64,000 nucleotides of DNA from Podospora bellae-mahoneyi (Eukaryota; Ascomycota; Sordariomycetes; Sordariales; Podosporaceae). Below, piece after piece: positions 49,264 through 60,269 of the stretch; the first letter of the stretch is position 1, and every line of letters starts with the position of its first letter. The DNA lies in the NCBI RefSeq assembly GCF_035222275.1, contig NW_026946359.1:3410001-3474000 (forward strand), written 5' to 3'. Under the pieces are notes generated by a model, which saw only the letters and a program-made list of their open reading frames with translations, ran no database searches and was not told where the DNA came from. The position numbers and the translations under genes are program-made.

Positions 49264-50596
49264 CTAGGGTTGACTATCCAGGGCGGCAAGATTGTCTATC
49301 ATGGCCTGATCATACCCCTTCGACTTGTCATAATCGGCGAGCCACTCGTCCCAAGTGAGGTTCGACAGTTTATCGTCCTCGGTCCAGTGCTGCGAAGGCT
49401 GCTCAGGACCCAAGACACCCCTCTCGGGAAAGTTGCCCAAGACAACCCTCTCAGGAAAATGCCCCAAAGGCTGTTCTGGAAAGTGCTCGCAATGCGAGCA
49501 ATAACCGCCGCTGTCACCACCGTTAGTCGCAGCACGCAGACAGAGACAAAAGGGATGAGGGGTGGGGAAGAGATGGAAAACCTCACCATTTCCAATCCGA
49601 ATCTCGCCGGGTCTCCTGATCGAAGAAAGTGAGCAGCAGCTTCGTGGTGGCAATACCGATCCATCGATGTGCGTTGGTCCTCCACTCTTTCCAATCAAGT
49701 TCCAGATCTGTATCATTCTCGGCATTCCAATTGAGGGTTCTGTCGAGATGGGAAATGATTCTTGTCCACTCTTGCTCTTCCAACAACTCTTTGGTCTTGG
49801 GAGTTGTAGCCGCCTTGACGATCTTGTGACCTTCATTGGAGAACGACCGAATCATAACCCGGATTGCCCAGTTCTCATGGATGCCATCGTTGGCATCATC
49901 ATCAAATTGTCCGCATCGGGCCTCGAGGTCGGTCATTTCCAACCTTGTTTCGCAGATATAGAGCCGCATGAAACAGCGGGCGCAGAACAGATTTGTGCGC
50001 TCGTGGTAGGGGACAGTCTTGTCGGCAGCCTCAAGGTGCCGTTGCACAAAGAGAGAGTTGCAGCGCTTGCATGCCTTGTAGTTCCCTTCTGGGCGGTTCG
50101 ACTGGCTATTGAGAAGAGACTGGCCATTGTTCGTCTGCCCATGCTTACGCCTGCTCTTCTTGTTGGGGACTGGAGAGTCACCATTGCCGACCGCAGCAGA
50201 AATCGACTGACCAGTCAGAGGAGACGAGTCGCTACTCATCAACTGGCTCTTTCGCTTGATCGATTCCCGGCTCTCGCGTTCCGGGTTGCTGGGATGAATG
50301 TCGGCCTGGTCGCACGGTTGTGAGTTTATGGAAAGCAAAGCAAACGGACGGAAGGGGGAAATCGCGAAAGAACCTACTGGGTTTCCAACAATGATCGTGT
50401 CACCAACGGCATTGCTAGAGGGTCGTCTGGCTTGAAGGACGCGAGGTTGCAACATGGGTCGAAGACGAGACGGTTCGACTGTACTAGGGGCAGAAATCGC
50501 TGCATGTCTGGTGGGAATCGAAGTAAATGGAGACATCATTCCTGTCGGGGAGTTGGTAAACCGTGGAGGCCATTCCGACAGTCGGCGTGTCGTCAT
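49264..50596 (-). CDS. Unknown protein with paired CxxC motifs
   Basis: Exons 50596-50378, 50305-49587 and 49510-49264 give 394 residues. The first intron (72 nt, GTAGGT...ACCAG) is in frame and stop-free, so its use is likely but not proved; the second has GTGAGG and branch CTAAC. The 5' end is uncertain: the frame is open upstream to about 50870 but has no ATG there. Residues about 73-165 are Ser/Lys-rich with a nuclear-type KKSRRKH. A zinc-binding-like segment follows: CKRC, then about 26 residues later CARC, then an acidic helical region. The end has CGGYCSHCEHF and Trp-rich acidic motifs. I recognise no family; a nuclear zinc-binding protein is the best guess. Confidence 0.72.
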
Positions 50597-51765
50597 GGCT
50601 GCCAAGGGGGGATTAGGTTCAGGGGCGGCTGCGGTCGGATTTGTTGAGAAGGGTGTTGGTGAAGAGCTGGCCTGGGTCGGACGCCCGCTTCTTGATGAAT
50701 AAAATCCTCTCGCTGGAAACAGCTTTTTCTCGCTGGAATGTCCAGTAGGTTGTTCGAGTCGCGACCAACTTGGGTTCTTCGAACACGGGTGTGGTTGAGA
50801 CGTCTTAGGCAAACATCGGGGCCGCACGCCTCGCCGACGATAGCGTGGAAGTAATTGATGGTTGTGGAGCGAGGAAGGGGAAGGAAGAGGGGAGAGGGGA
50901 GAGGAGAGGGGAGAAGGGAGAGGGGAGAGGGGAGGGGGGAGAGGGGAGAGGGGAGAGGAGAAGGGGAGGAGGGAAAATACGGATGGTAATGGGGACGGTT
51001 ATAATGTTAACGAAAATAAAAAATGGGGGGATACACTGGGGAGGCAAGATACGTTTAACAGTGGCCCTACGCACTGTAAAACGACCAAAGATGGCGAAGG
51101 TTGCTCTGGAGAAAGAAGCAAACAGTGCTCCACGGTGACAATAGTAGCCAAACTACGGATATGGTGAAAATGCTACTGGACAATGGAAATGAGTGGATGG
51201 GAGTTGGTGGTGGTGAAGGCGATGGCGGAGGGGGGGTTGCTCTCGGGCCCAACGACAGGCATACTAGGTGGAGGTGGAAGGTAATCCAAGAGAGGGCGAG
51301 TCTATCCAGGTCTAATTACTGAGTGGAAGCGGACAACTTGACGATAACCTTAAAACCATTTTGTTGTGCCACTTTATGTATGGGTTATGCCTGCCTCGGT
51401 AAATGTCTCCTCAACCTGACTTGGACGAACCACCATAACACAGTTCAAGACGATTGTTCATGTGAGTATTGTCCTGGTGTGAATTCTGTGCATCTTTTGT
51501 TGTCTCTACTTGGTGAATATAGTTACGGTGACTGGCTTAAGGTAACTTCACATCTATCCCGGAACAGAACCCCAACCCCATGTAATTTTGTAAGGTCAAG
51601 CTTCAGCATCACCCACAAATCAGCCAGACCCCTTCCTCCGTATTCCAAGCCCGTTGAGAGAACCACCCAATGTTCTAGACATGTGAAAGATGAGGTGGAC
51701 TTGAATTTATTTCTATAAACGTCCGCGATTTATACATCATACATATTCATACAACCGGCTCCCCA
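50597..51765. other. Intergenic region with purine tract
   Basis: This includes the leader and promoter of the minus-strand Cys-rich protein gene with the purine tract at 50871-50977, and the 3' side of Oct1. An open frame at 51323-51718 has no supporting features. Confidence 0.5.
50871..50977 (+). repeat. 107-nt uninterrupted purine (GA) tract
   Basis: All bases from 50871 to 50977 are A or G, built from GGGGAGA-like units. On the minus strand it is a pure C/T tract about 275-380 nt upstream of the ATG at 50596, the place where fungal promoters often carry CT-rich elements, though this one is unusually long and pure. Confidence 0.95.
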
Positions 51766-54135
51766 CTAGTGACTTCCTGCCCCCCAACTGCCCACCAAAG
51801 CCATGGCCTTCTCTCCGCCATCAGCCAGCCTCTCGTCCTTCAAAACATCAGAGAGGCATGTCCATGGGTCACGACCGCCGCCCCACTTGAGGAGGCTCTC
51901 CTTAAGCCTCTCCCCGTTTTGTCTATCTAGCGCCAAGCCGTTTGCGCCACCGGAAAACACCACGTCCCAAACCCGTTGGGCCAGCACCTTGTCGAACAGA
52001 TAGCTATAGTAAGTGCTTCCGTACCCAGACAAATGCCCAAAAAAACCCTGCCATCTCGTGTCCTCTGGATCAGGCTGCATGCTGCTGAGCTCTCTCTGAA
52101 TCTGGTGGAATATCTTGGTAGAGTCAAACCCAGGTCGATTAGCTTCAGCTGAGTGAAGCCTTTGATCCAGCATTGCCATAATAATCTGGTTTTCAGTGTC
52201 CAGACCCTCGAACCTCCGCGCCTGGTGGAGCTTTTGAGTGACCAGCTTGTAAGGAAGCGGCTCGTTCGTCTGGTAATGCCGAGCAAATAACGCCAGCACG
52301 GCCGGGTCGGCGGCAAAGAACTCCATCAATGTCGATGGCAGCTCCGCCAGGTCTGTAGCGCACCTGGTGCCAGACACATTCTGGAACGAGGTACGAGCTA
52401 GGATCGAGTGTATGGCGTGGCCCATCTCATGAAAGAGCGTTTCCAACTCGTAAAAGTTCAGGAGAGCAGGCTGGTCCCTGGCGGCCTGGGGAAAGTCACA
52501 GACGAGGGCGATGGTGGGAAGCTGCATCACGGCCTTTCCACGCTTGGAGTACATCATCCCGTCGTTCGCCGCCTGCTCCGGGGTCGGGAAAGACTGAGCA
52601 TCTGGATCGTGTTTGCTCTCAAGCCAGATCTCGTCCACCTCCTCTGCCGAGATCTCGCGTGAGCAGCGGAGCGTAAAGTGAGCTGGGTTGGGCGACTTGT
52701 CTGGCCGGTAGAAAAGATCACAGTATAACACAGCCACCACGCCATCTGTATCAGACACGACATCAAGGCGGCGCACATCCGGATGCCATGTCTCTCCCGG
52801 CAATGTTTGCGTTGGCACAAATCTGATGCCGTACAGTTGAGTGAAAAGCCTGGAGAGGCCCTGCATGACGACGCCGACAGAAAAGTAGGCGGAGAGGTCA
52901 TCCGACCGCGTCGGAGTCCTCTCTGATCTTCGAAGAGCCTCCTGGTAGTAGTCCTTATCCCAAGGGTAAACCTCCTCAGACTTGCCTGTCTCCCTCTCCT
53001 TCAACATTCTGAGCTCGGCCAATTCTGTTTTGGCTTTGTGGCCATTGCTGTGTGCCAGGGCACGGAGAAATTGGTCCACCGCCTCTGGGCTTTTGGCCAT
53101 CATGCGATCACGAAGAGCCAGATGGCCATAACTCTCAAAGCCTGAGAGATCGGCGAGCTCGCCTCTCAACTTGACCATATGCTCGAGCATAGCTACCGAG
53201 CGGGTAGATGCTGTACGAGAAGCGTGATAGAGAGCACGCCTGACCTCAGGATCCTTGACCGTCCGCAACGCCAAAGTGGCTTTTGAACCCAGTGTCTCCA
53301 AGGTGGTCTGGCCAAACCGAGTGGCCGATCTGACCTCTACCGGGTCCATGCCCATAAGCTTGCTGCTCGGCACAGTAATCTCGGGGTACTCTGGCTTCAT
53401 CCCCTGGATGAACCGAGACCCAACTGTGCTGATTTGCGACGACAACCACACGAAACGCTCCCGGTGCCTTTGGCTGAGGTTGACGGCAGACTTGGTGAAA
53501 TCCAACCTCAACACCTCAGCAACAGCCTTTTCCTCTTCTGACCACACAGACGTAACATCGGGGTTCGACATGGCCTTGATCAGCTGATCGTATAAGCCAG
53601 TCATGGTGTTGAGCTCGTTCATGTACTGATATACCAAATCCCAAGCTTGGTCGGCGCTGCGCTGGGTGAGAAGCTCTGGGTGTGTCACACGGACGAAATC
53701 GCACATATCGAGAACTCGACAAAGGATATCGCTCAACCTGTCAAGTTGGCGAACAACTCCTCGATATTCCTCCACCGTCTTTGCCGACAGCACCTTGTCG
53801 ACGGTGGCCCGCGCTCTCTTCAAGCTCACCTGGGCGAAGGTGAGGAACCCACTAGGTGTCCTCAGATACTGATTCCTAAACAGACCGACCGGTTTGTTTA
53901 TGTACGGCGGTGCCGAAAACTCCTTCCAATGCGTCGACGAATCGAAAATGTCGCGGAGCAAAAGGTCGTCATGTCGTTCATAACCCTTGGGCGGGGTGTG
54001 AATGAAGGCAGACACTGGGCCCAAAGCATCTACCGAGAGCCATCTTCGTTGCGGGTGGGACAAACAACAACTGGAACATATTGGTCGCCTCAGCCGGGTC
54101 GACCGTAAAAGTTGGGACTGTATCGATTTCAACAT
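51766..54135 (-). CDS. oct1: Mitochondrial intermediate peptidase Oct1 (M3 family)
   Basis: A single exon of 789 residues; the ATG at 54135 was chosen because the five codons before it have only a TTG. The first 40 residues are a mitochondrial presequence (Arg/Ser-rich, no acidic residue, RRWLSV near the likely cut). The zinc site is HEMGH (His569, Glu570, His573) in LFHEMGHAIHSIL. The rest matches M3 peptidases throughout, with YYSYLFDKVLAQRVWD near the end. Oct1 removes an eight-residue piece from imported matrix proteins after the main processing peptidase. It is divergent with the Mic26/27 gene across the AT-rich island. Confidence 0.97.
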   Translation of the reverse strand: MLKSIQSQLLRSTRLRRPICSSCCLSHPQRRWLSVDALGPVSAFIHTPPKGYERHDDLLLRDIFDSSTHWKEFSAPPYINKPVGLFRNQYLRTPSGFLTFAQVSLKRARATVDKVLSAKTVEEYRGVVRQLDRLSDILCRVLDMCDFVRVTHPELLTQRSADQAWDLVYQYMNELNTMTGLYDQLIKAMSNPDVTSVWSEEEKAVAEVLRLDFTKSAVNLSQRHRERFVWLSSQISTVGSRFIQGMKPEYPEITVPSSKLMGMDPVEVRSATRFGQTTLETLGSKATLALRTVKDPEVRRALYHASRTASTRSVAMLEHMVKLRGELADLSGFESYGHLALRDRMMAKSPEAVDQFLRALAHSNGHKAKTELAELRMLKERETGKSEEVYPWDKDYYQEALRRSERTPTRSDDLSAYFSVGVVMQGLSRLFTQLYGIRFVPTQTLPGETWHPDVRRLDVVSDTDGVVAVLYCDLFYRPDKSPNPAHFTLRCSREISAEEVDEIWLESKHDPDAQSFPTPEQAANDGMMYSKRGKAVMQLPTIALVCDFPQAARDQPALLNFYELETLFHEMGHAIHSILARTSFQNVSGTRCATDLAELPSTLMEFFAADPAVLALFARHYQTNEPLPYKLVTQKLHQARRFEGLDTENQIIMAMLDQRLHSAEANRPGFDSTKIFHQIQRELSSMQPDPEDTRWQGFFGHLSGYGSTYYSYLFDKVLAQRVWDVVFSGGANGLALDRQNGERLKESLLKWGGGRDPWTCLSDVLKDERLADGGEKAMALVGSWGAGSH

Positions 54136-54465
54136 GGCTGCGATTGACAAGGGGGGCTCGAGAGCTTTGTCCCTAGCTCGGCATTGGTGTAAACGAGTGG
54201 AGGGGTGCTGGCAAAGTTGAAGATGAACTCAACCGCGCCCAGTCACCGCTGGGCTATCCAGAGCCGGACGCCACCTATGTCGATAACCTCCTTCTGCCCT
54301 CCCCAATGTGATCCAGTTATTTTCGAAACCTCGCGAGCAGGCACACGAGCAGTTGCAGGGGTTTGTCGTCTGTCGAGGTAGGATGGCAGAGTCGCCCAAA
54401 AAAATGGCAAGTCAAAATTCCAAGTACGGTGGTATAGGTTCGCCTCTGTCTAACCTTATATGAAA

Positions 54466-54475
54466 AGGGTTAGGG
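54466..54475. promoter_or_regulatory. Telomere-repeat-like motif AGGGTTAGGG
   Basis: One and two-thirds telomere units lie about 330 bp upstream of the Oct1 start. Confidence 0.4.
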
Positions 54476-54570
54476 CTGTGGCAGTGGTGGCAGCTGCGCT
54501 TGTTTGGCTGCGGCTATAGTGTGAGGTTTTGAGCGGACTTTGCTATATGACTGGCAATTCGGACTACCCC

Positions 54571-54912
54571 CCCCACATCTGTGTAAGCTAAGCCACCTAC
54601 TTGCTTATCTAACTGAGCAAAAGCTGATTTAGACCATTAGGCTTAATTGGGCAGCTCATCTATATTTTTGGACTTCAAGCATAAAGTTTACTATGAAAGC
54701 CATGCTTTTGAATTGAAGATACGATACTACCATATTATTATATCAAAACTAGTATACGCGGGAGCTTTTATTACTACTTGAAAAGCTTAATATACTTGCT
54801 TATACTTTAATTGAGTATAGTGCGGTTAAGTTGTGATTGATCGTATAAATTTGTGTACGTGCTTAACTAATTTATGTAGTTTGATTAGCTGTTTAATTGA
54901 TCAAATTAATTA
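54571..54912. repeat. AT-rich island, likely RIP-scarred relic
   Basis: About 340 bp with far more A/T and TA steps than either side, with sharp edges into GC-normal DNA. This is the usual look of an old repeat after repeat-induced point mutation. No ends, coding pieces or family can be recognised. Confidence 0.55.
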
Positions 54913-55254
54913 CCGGGCTTTAGCTGGGTGGCCTGTGCGGCTTTCAAAGGTAGTCCGAGTTGCCAGTCATCTAGTAGGCTCCCTGGGTTGACAATGCCAA
55001 GGCCACTCTTTGTAGGCCAAAAGGGTTCTGAGACAGTGACGAACGAATACCACCGTACCGAGATCCCGGAAATAGCCGCACCCGCATCTGATCCCAGCCA
55101 GCATTGCAACTTCCAGGTTCCCAAATCCCGGTCGTTTTGAACTTTGTAGCTCTCGACCACCGACGACGCCTGCTCCCCAGGCAACAATCTTTTACCAGTC
55201 CTCCTTTTTCCTCTTCCTCTTCGTCGCAAGGGAAAATCCAATTGGGTCGAGACC

Positions 55255-56206
55255 ATGGCTGCCAGACTGCTGTTTCAACGGGTAAGTCTTTTGTCCCGGA
55301 TGCAGCTACCTATCCATCCCGCCTTGCACCTAGCGTCATATATACATCTATCTACAAATCACTAACATGTCTCTCCTCTCCAGCGAGCCGCGCCATTGAC
55401 GGCCGCCGTCCTCGTCGGCAGCATCGCCTTCTCTCCCTCCATCGCCCATGCCGAAGCCCCCAACGGTCGTCAGTTTGTACGTCAAAGCACCTCTCTACCA
55501 AACCATACCATCACCCCACTAACACACGCCCCAGCCCAGAAAACCCATCTACGACGACGACCTCGACGACCCCCTCCCCACCTCCAAAACCCTCCCCGCT
55601 CCCCCCAAGCCAGCAGCAGCCGAGCCAACAACACCCTCCACCTCCCTCATCGCCCTCCCCACCACCTCCGAACCAGCCGTCATCAAAAAAGAAACCCCCA
55701 CCGACCTCCTCGCCCAGCGAATCCGCTCCGCCCGCCTCTACCTCTACCACCACTCCTGCATCCTCGAAGACGCAGTCAACTCCTCCCTCTCCCGCGCCTT
55801 CGACCTCGAGCAATCTTTTACTTCCACCATCTCCGGCCTCGCCCCCGACCGTGCCTCAGGAGAAAAGCTCATGCCCGGTGCCATCTATGTCCTCGTAGCC
55901 GGAATGGCAGGCAGCATTGTCGCCCGCAACAGAAACGTCCTCCTCCGCACGGCGACACCCCTGGCGTTGGGCATCACCGCCGCTTGGACCGTCCTCCCCG
56001 TCACGATGACAAACGTCTCGGAGCTGCTGTGGTATTACGAGAAGAAGGTACCTGCGGTGGCGGAGGCGCATCTGCAGGTTAGGGAGGGGGTGGAGAAGGG
56101 TGTTTACATGGCAAAGGTGCATGCCGAGCTGGCGCAGAGGAAGATTGAGGAGGGGGTTAGGGAGGCTAGGGAGGGGTTGGAGGGGTGGGTTAGGAAGGGG
56201 AAATAA
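55255..56206 (+). CDS. MICOS subunit Mic26/Mic27 (apolipoprotein O family)
   Basis: Exons 55255-55281, 55384-55476 and 55535-56206 give 263 residues; the first exon codes only nine residues (MAARLLFQR). The N-terminus is a hydrophobic, Ala-rich mitochondrial leader, then KPIYDDDL and a Pro/Thr linker. The APOO-type region follows (about 100-230), with two hydrophobic segments: IYVLVAGMAGSIVA and a second around LALGITAAWTVLPV. A charged helix ends the protein. These proteins sit in the inner membrane at crista junctions as part of MICOS. Whether it is Mic26 or Mic27 cannot be settled by eye. It converges on Tpc1. Confidence 0.88.
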
Positions 56207-56550
56207 ATGAAAAGGGGGGATGGTTGTGTGTTGTGAGGTAGACAAAAAAGGGGATTGGGAAAAAGTGATATGTGTACCTAGCCTGGGAGAAGGGGTAGCA
56301 GAGGCGGTAGCGGAATATCCCTCTTGTATCAATACGTAGAAAGCTTGCCATTTTTTAAAAAGTCCGAAAAGGCTTGGGGGGTAGAATTATACTGTTTCTC
56401 TTTTGAGTTGTGAGAAATTGACTCAACTCTTATTTGCGGTATGTTCATGTAAGTGGTGTGGTCTATTATGTACAATTCTCATCTAACTAATATATCCCGT
56501 TTCTACAGTGCTGTATCCTTGTATATACCCATTTTTGCTACCCAAAACCC
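56207..56550. other. Convergent 3' UTR region
   Basis: The 3' UTRs of the Mic26/27 and Tpc1 genes meet here. No other feature is seen. Confidence 0.5.
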
Positions 56551-57607
56551 TCAAATCTCCTTGACGTTATTCCCCCCTGTTCCCAAACTCCCATAAAACC
56601 TCAACGCCCGCTCATAAGTCCACATGGTCACCGCGCTCGCCGGCGCAGCCTTGACCAAGCTCACCGTCAACCCCCTATACAAGCCCCTCACCCCCTCCCG
56701 CGCTACAATCTCTCTCATCGTACCCAATGTCCCGTGGGTATACTCTGGTATATTCTTATGCACATACCCCCCCCTCGTCGGGCCCTGCACCTGTATTCTC
56801 TTTCTCACCAAATCCAACGGAAACGTCCCTGTTTTGGCAGTAACAGAAGCTATCGTCCCTGCCAATGCCCCGCCTGAACTGAAGGGAAGCTCCAGCTTTG
56901 ACAATTTGGGACGAAGGGTCTCGTACACGGCGAAGAACGTCCCCATAAAGGGGATGATCTGTCCCAGGGCGGGGGCTAACCCCCGGAAGAAACCTTTGTA
57001 CCCCTCCTGGTGATGGATCTGTCTGATGGCGGGGAGGAAGCCCTTGTAGATTTTGTCATTGCCCTGGGCAGCGAAGCGGGTTCGTAGGAGGTCGAGGGGG
57101 TAGGTGGCTGTTGTGCCTGTTGCTCCGGCTGCCGCGCCGGAGATGAAGGATTCTGCTGATGGGGGGAGGGTAGACTCGCCGAGGGTGGAGTGGAGGAGGA
57201 GAGTGGTTTGGCGGTAGGTGGTGAACTGGACGGCGAAATAGCAGAGGTACAGGAGTTCGGCGGGGAGGTTTCCTTTCCAGAGGCCGGTGAGGCCTTCGGA
57301 CCGAACAATGGAGAGGAGGGTGGGGAGGGTGCCTTTGTAGATAGGGGAGCCGTGGAGGTTGCGGGTGGAGAGGGGGTCGGAGAGGGAGTGGGTTTGGAGT
57401 TGGAGGCGGATTTTGACTACGTCTAGGGGTGCTATGACGAAGCTATTCAGAGACATGGGGTTAGGGTGGGTTGGGGGGGGGGTTATAGAAAAGGGGGTGG
57501 AGGAGGTGAGGACAATACCGAGAGACTACACCGGCTGTGGCGCCGGCGGCGGTGACTTGGAGGCGGGTGCCTTCATCTTTGAGGCGGTCGCCTGGTTTGG
57601 CTGACAT
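56551..57607 (-). CDS. tpc1: Mitochondrial thiamine pyrophosphate carrier Tpc1
   Basis: Exons 57607-57519 and 57442-56551 give 326 residues; the joint restores Val-Ser-Arg-Phe-Val. The three carrier repeats each show the signature: [24 protein letters not shown] and [12 protein letters not shown]. The N-terminus with KDEGT before the first repeat and the overall pattern fit the fungal TPC1 subfamily. It imports thiamine pyrophosphate through the inner membrane for pyruvate and 2-oxoglutarate dehydrogenases. It sits in a local run of mitochondrial genes. Confidence 0.93.
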
Positions 57608-59066
57608 TCATTCAGTGGGGGGTGACGAAGGTGTCGTCGTTGAAGATATGACGAGCCAAAGAGGGGATGACGACGCAGGGATGGTTGATATGCAGGCGCA
57701 CGCACTGGGACAACAAGCTTTTTGCGCCTCTTTATTTTGGTCCGTCCGGTGTCTGTGGGTGATCTTCAAGGAAGGTAATGGGAAGCTCGATCAAGCTGCA
57801 GCTGTAGCTTTGGGCGAAAAAGCAATATGCGTTGCTAGAGCCTTCCAGAGCGATTGCGTGTTCAAAATGGAAAAGTGCACTGAAGACAGCTCGGTAAGTT
57901 GCGTGTATGCTTGGAAATGCAGCTACATGAATCTCATGTCCTGATACGCCAGGGGCGCGGCTTATCGTGATTGATGGTGGTGTTGTGTATTTTTGGACCT
58001 CAAATCTGAAGATATCAAAAGCAGTGACGACATTGCTGTCAGTTGACAGGGGGCTATAACTTTTTTTTTCTGCTGGTTGAGGGAGCGCACGGAACAAGCC
58101 GTCGCCTAGATCTCTTGACCACCTAAACCACGAGTCCAAAGCCATATTGTGTATCACCCCGATCTGCAGTGTGAGCACACGCGGATGGACAACGACTGAC
58201 TGACGACCGCAGCGATTGACGAGATATTCAGAAGAAGAGCAAAGATCCATGGGGATCCGAGAACAGATGCATTGCATGGAGCAGAAAGAGGCGTCTTATC
58301 TGCATCCGACATCCCGAATCCACCTCGCTCAAGCATCGGTAGCCTTTTCACCGCAAGCCGGGGCAGTGTCGGCAGCTCTCTCTCACAGGCAGGCACCTTC
58401 CCCGCGACCACCTGGGCTCCGCCGTCATTGCAGCACGGGGTGCAATAAGTCGAGCTCTGATTGGTTCCATCCGCCCGAATCGCAGCTTAGCGGCGGGACC
58501 CACCTCAACTTGGCTGAAATGCCCTGAACTCTCAGCGGGTCAGCGGCCACACGGAAGGGCTCTGTTACATCAGAGTCGAGATGCACGCCTTAACACGCCG
58601 TTCCTCCGTTCCCGTGTGAGATTCGAGTGGGGTTCTGGACCCTCATGGTGAGGTTCCTCCTCGTCGTGAAACCTACAGGCCACGGCAACTTCGGCCGATT
58701 TCACCCAGATATCAAGACGTCGTCCCCCTCCTGCGCTATCGCTAGCCACAGGAGAGTCTGTCCTCTCTGCATCTCTCTGCGTCTCTCTGCATCTCTCGTC
58801 TCGCCGTGTTGCTCATCCACCACCCAAACATTCGGCTGCATGACGAGTTAGCGGCATGTGATCTTGTTTTACACCTGCCCTGCGTATGAGACATTCTGGC
58901 ACGGCCCCTGGAGCCTTCATATAGACGACCTGCTTCTTCCATCTTCTTGCTTTTTTATACAATATCAGCTCAGTCCCACTCAGATCCGCTACTATCCACC
59001 TACCTACCTACCCTTAACACTTCTCTCACCTCCTCCAACAAACAACCACATCAATTACGCATCAGG
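57608..59066. other. 1.5 kb divergent intergenic region
   Basis: This holds the Tpc1 promoter and the leader of the next gene. A small imperfect repeat of CTCTCTGCAT units lies at 58765-58800, and TACCTACC units lie at about 59001-59015. An ATTGG (inverted CCAAT) box is near 58460. No gene is seen. Confidence 0.45.
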
Positions 59067-60269
59067 ATGACTTCACAACAAATCTCGCCGCCAGACTTTG
59101 GCAGACTTGTAACACCCCTCCTCTCAGCTCTCCCGGGCGCCTCCGTCTCAACTCAGCCACCCAGCACCGTCCTCCCACTCCTCTCCCCCATCCTCAGACA
59201 GCGGGTGAAGCTCATGTCAGAAGCCAGCCAAGAACCATGGATCAGACTGTTGACATATGATACCGCCAAGGTGTCCAAGTTGACCAGCATTGCGCAGAGC
59301 GGCAGTTTAGAACCGCACCCGGTATCCGGCGAGATCGAGCTGGACTGGGACTACAATGTGGAGATCAGATATAAGAGGCTAGACGAGGAGACTCTGCAGG
59401 CACTTGTCGTTCTCAAAGACTTTGATCTGTTTGTTCGGCTGGTGTACTGCATAAACGATGCCGATGGTGAGGGGGGACCCAACGGATGGCGGACTGGCGA
59501 AGTTAGCACAGCCAGCAGCCCCTCACCACTGACCGAGTTTGGCGGCTTCCAGAGCGTTTCGGAAGCTGAGGCGGCATTCCAGGCGACCAAGGCGGGAGGA
59601 AACAGGCAGCCCAGCACCAACGGTATCCGGGGAGTGGCGGTAGCTATGAACACCACCGTTCAAGAAGAAGAGGACGATGACGATGACTACTGGGCTCGCT
59701 ATGACGCAACACCCGCCAGGACCCCAGCCATGAAGCAATCCCCCGCTCCGCAATCCATGCGTCCTGAGCAACCGGAAATCCAGCGTACGCAATCGGCCGA
59801 AGATGCATATTACGCCCAGTACGATGATGTCCAGCCCGCCATGGACCCTCATGATCCCGACGAGGAGGTTGAGCAAGTCGAGGCGCCCCCACCACTGGGC
59901 ATAAGCAGACCGGCTGGCTCCCGTGACTGCGGTGGACTCAACGAGATGACCGGATCTTGGACATTGGAGCCACCAAAATCACCTTCTGTCCGCTCAATCC
60001 GGTCGCAGCAGGATGAAGAGAGGACGGCAAACCTCCTTCATCCTCGTCCTGCCTCCAGCGCCAGCTCCAACGGGTCATTGACAGTTGCCAAACTGGAAGA
60101 GAGCGCAGAGCGTCGCGAGCAGAGTGAGTTTGGTGTTAAGCAGCACATCTCCAGGAGTATCAGGAGTTTGTTTCTATTATCACGGTCGGCGGGGATTGAC
60201 AGGGAGGAATTCGAACGGATGGTCAAGACTGAGATGGATGTGTTGAGCATGGTGGAGGATGATATCTGA
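59067..60269 (+). CDS. Conserved fungal protein with acidic YW-x2-YD motifs, function unknown
   Basis: A single exon of 400 residues; the ATG at 59067 follows a non-coding leader. The first 140 residues look folded (Leu-rich helices, strands ending in LVVLKDFDLFVRLVYCI). The middle (150-320) is disordered and carries two acid-flanked aromatic motifs: DDDDYWARYD and DAYYAQYDD. The last 70 residues, from SEFGVKQHISRSIRSL to EMDVLSMVEDD, look like a second helical domain. I recognise no family. Acid-flanked aromatic motifs can be peptide-docking sites, but this is speculation. Codon bias supports a real gene. Confidence 0.82.
   Translation: MTSQQISPPDFGRLVTPLLSALPGASVSTQPPSTVLPLLSPILRQRVKLMSEASQEPWIRLLTYDTAKVSKLTSIAQSGSLEPHPVSGEIELDWDYNVEIRYKRLDEETLQALVVLKDFDLFVRLVYCINDADGEGGPNGWRTGEVSTASSPSPLTEFGGFQSVSEAEAAFQATKAGGNRQPSTNGIRGVAVAMNTTVQEEEDDDDDYWARYDATPARTPAMKQSPAPQSMRPEQPEIQRTQSAEDAYYAQYDDVQPAMDPHDPDEEVEQVEAPPPLGISRPAGSRDCGGLNEMTGSWTLEPPKSPSVRSIRSQQDEERTANLLHPRPASSASSNGSLTVAKLEESAERREQSEFGVKQHISRSIRSLFLLSRSAGIDREEFERMVKTEMDVLSMVEDDI

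Larger units (their letters stand above)
54136..55254. other. Divergent promoter region with AT-rich island
   Basis: This region between Oct1 and the Mic26/27 gene holds a telomere-like motif (54466-54475) and an AT-rich island (54571-54912), listed separately. Both promoters are mitochondrial-gene promoters. I see no gene. Confidence 0.55.
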
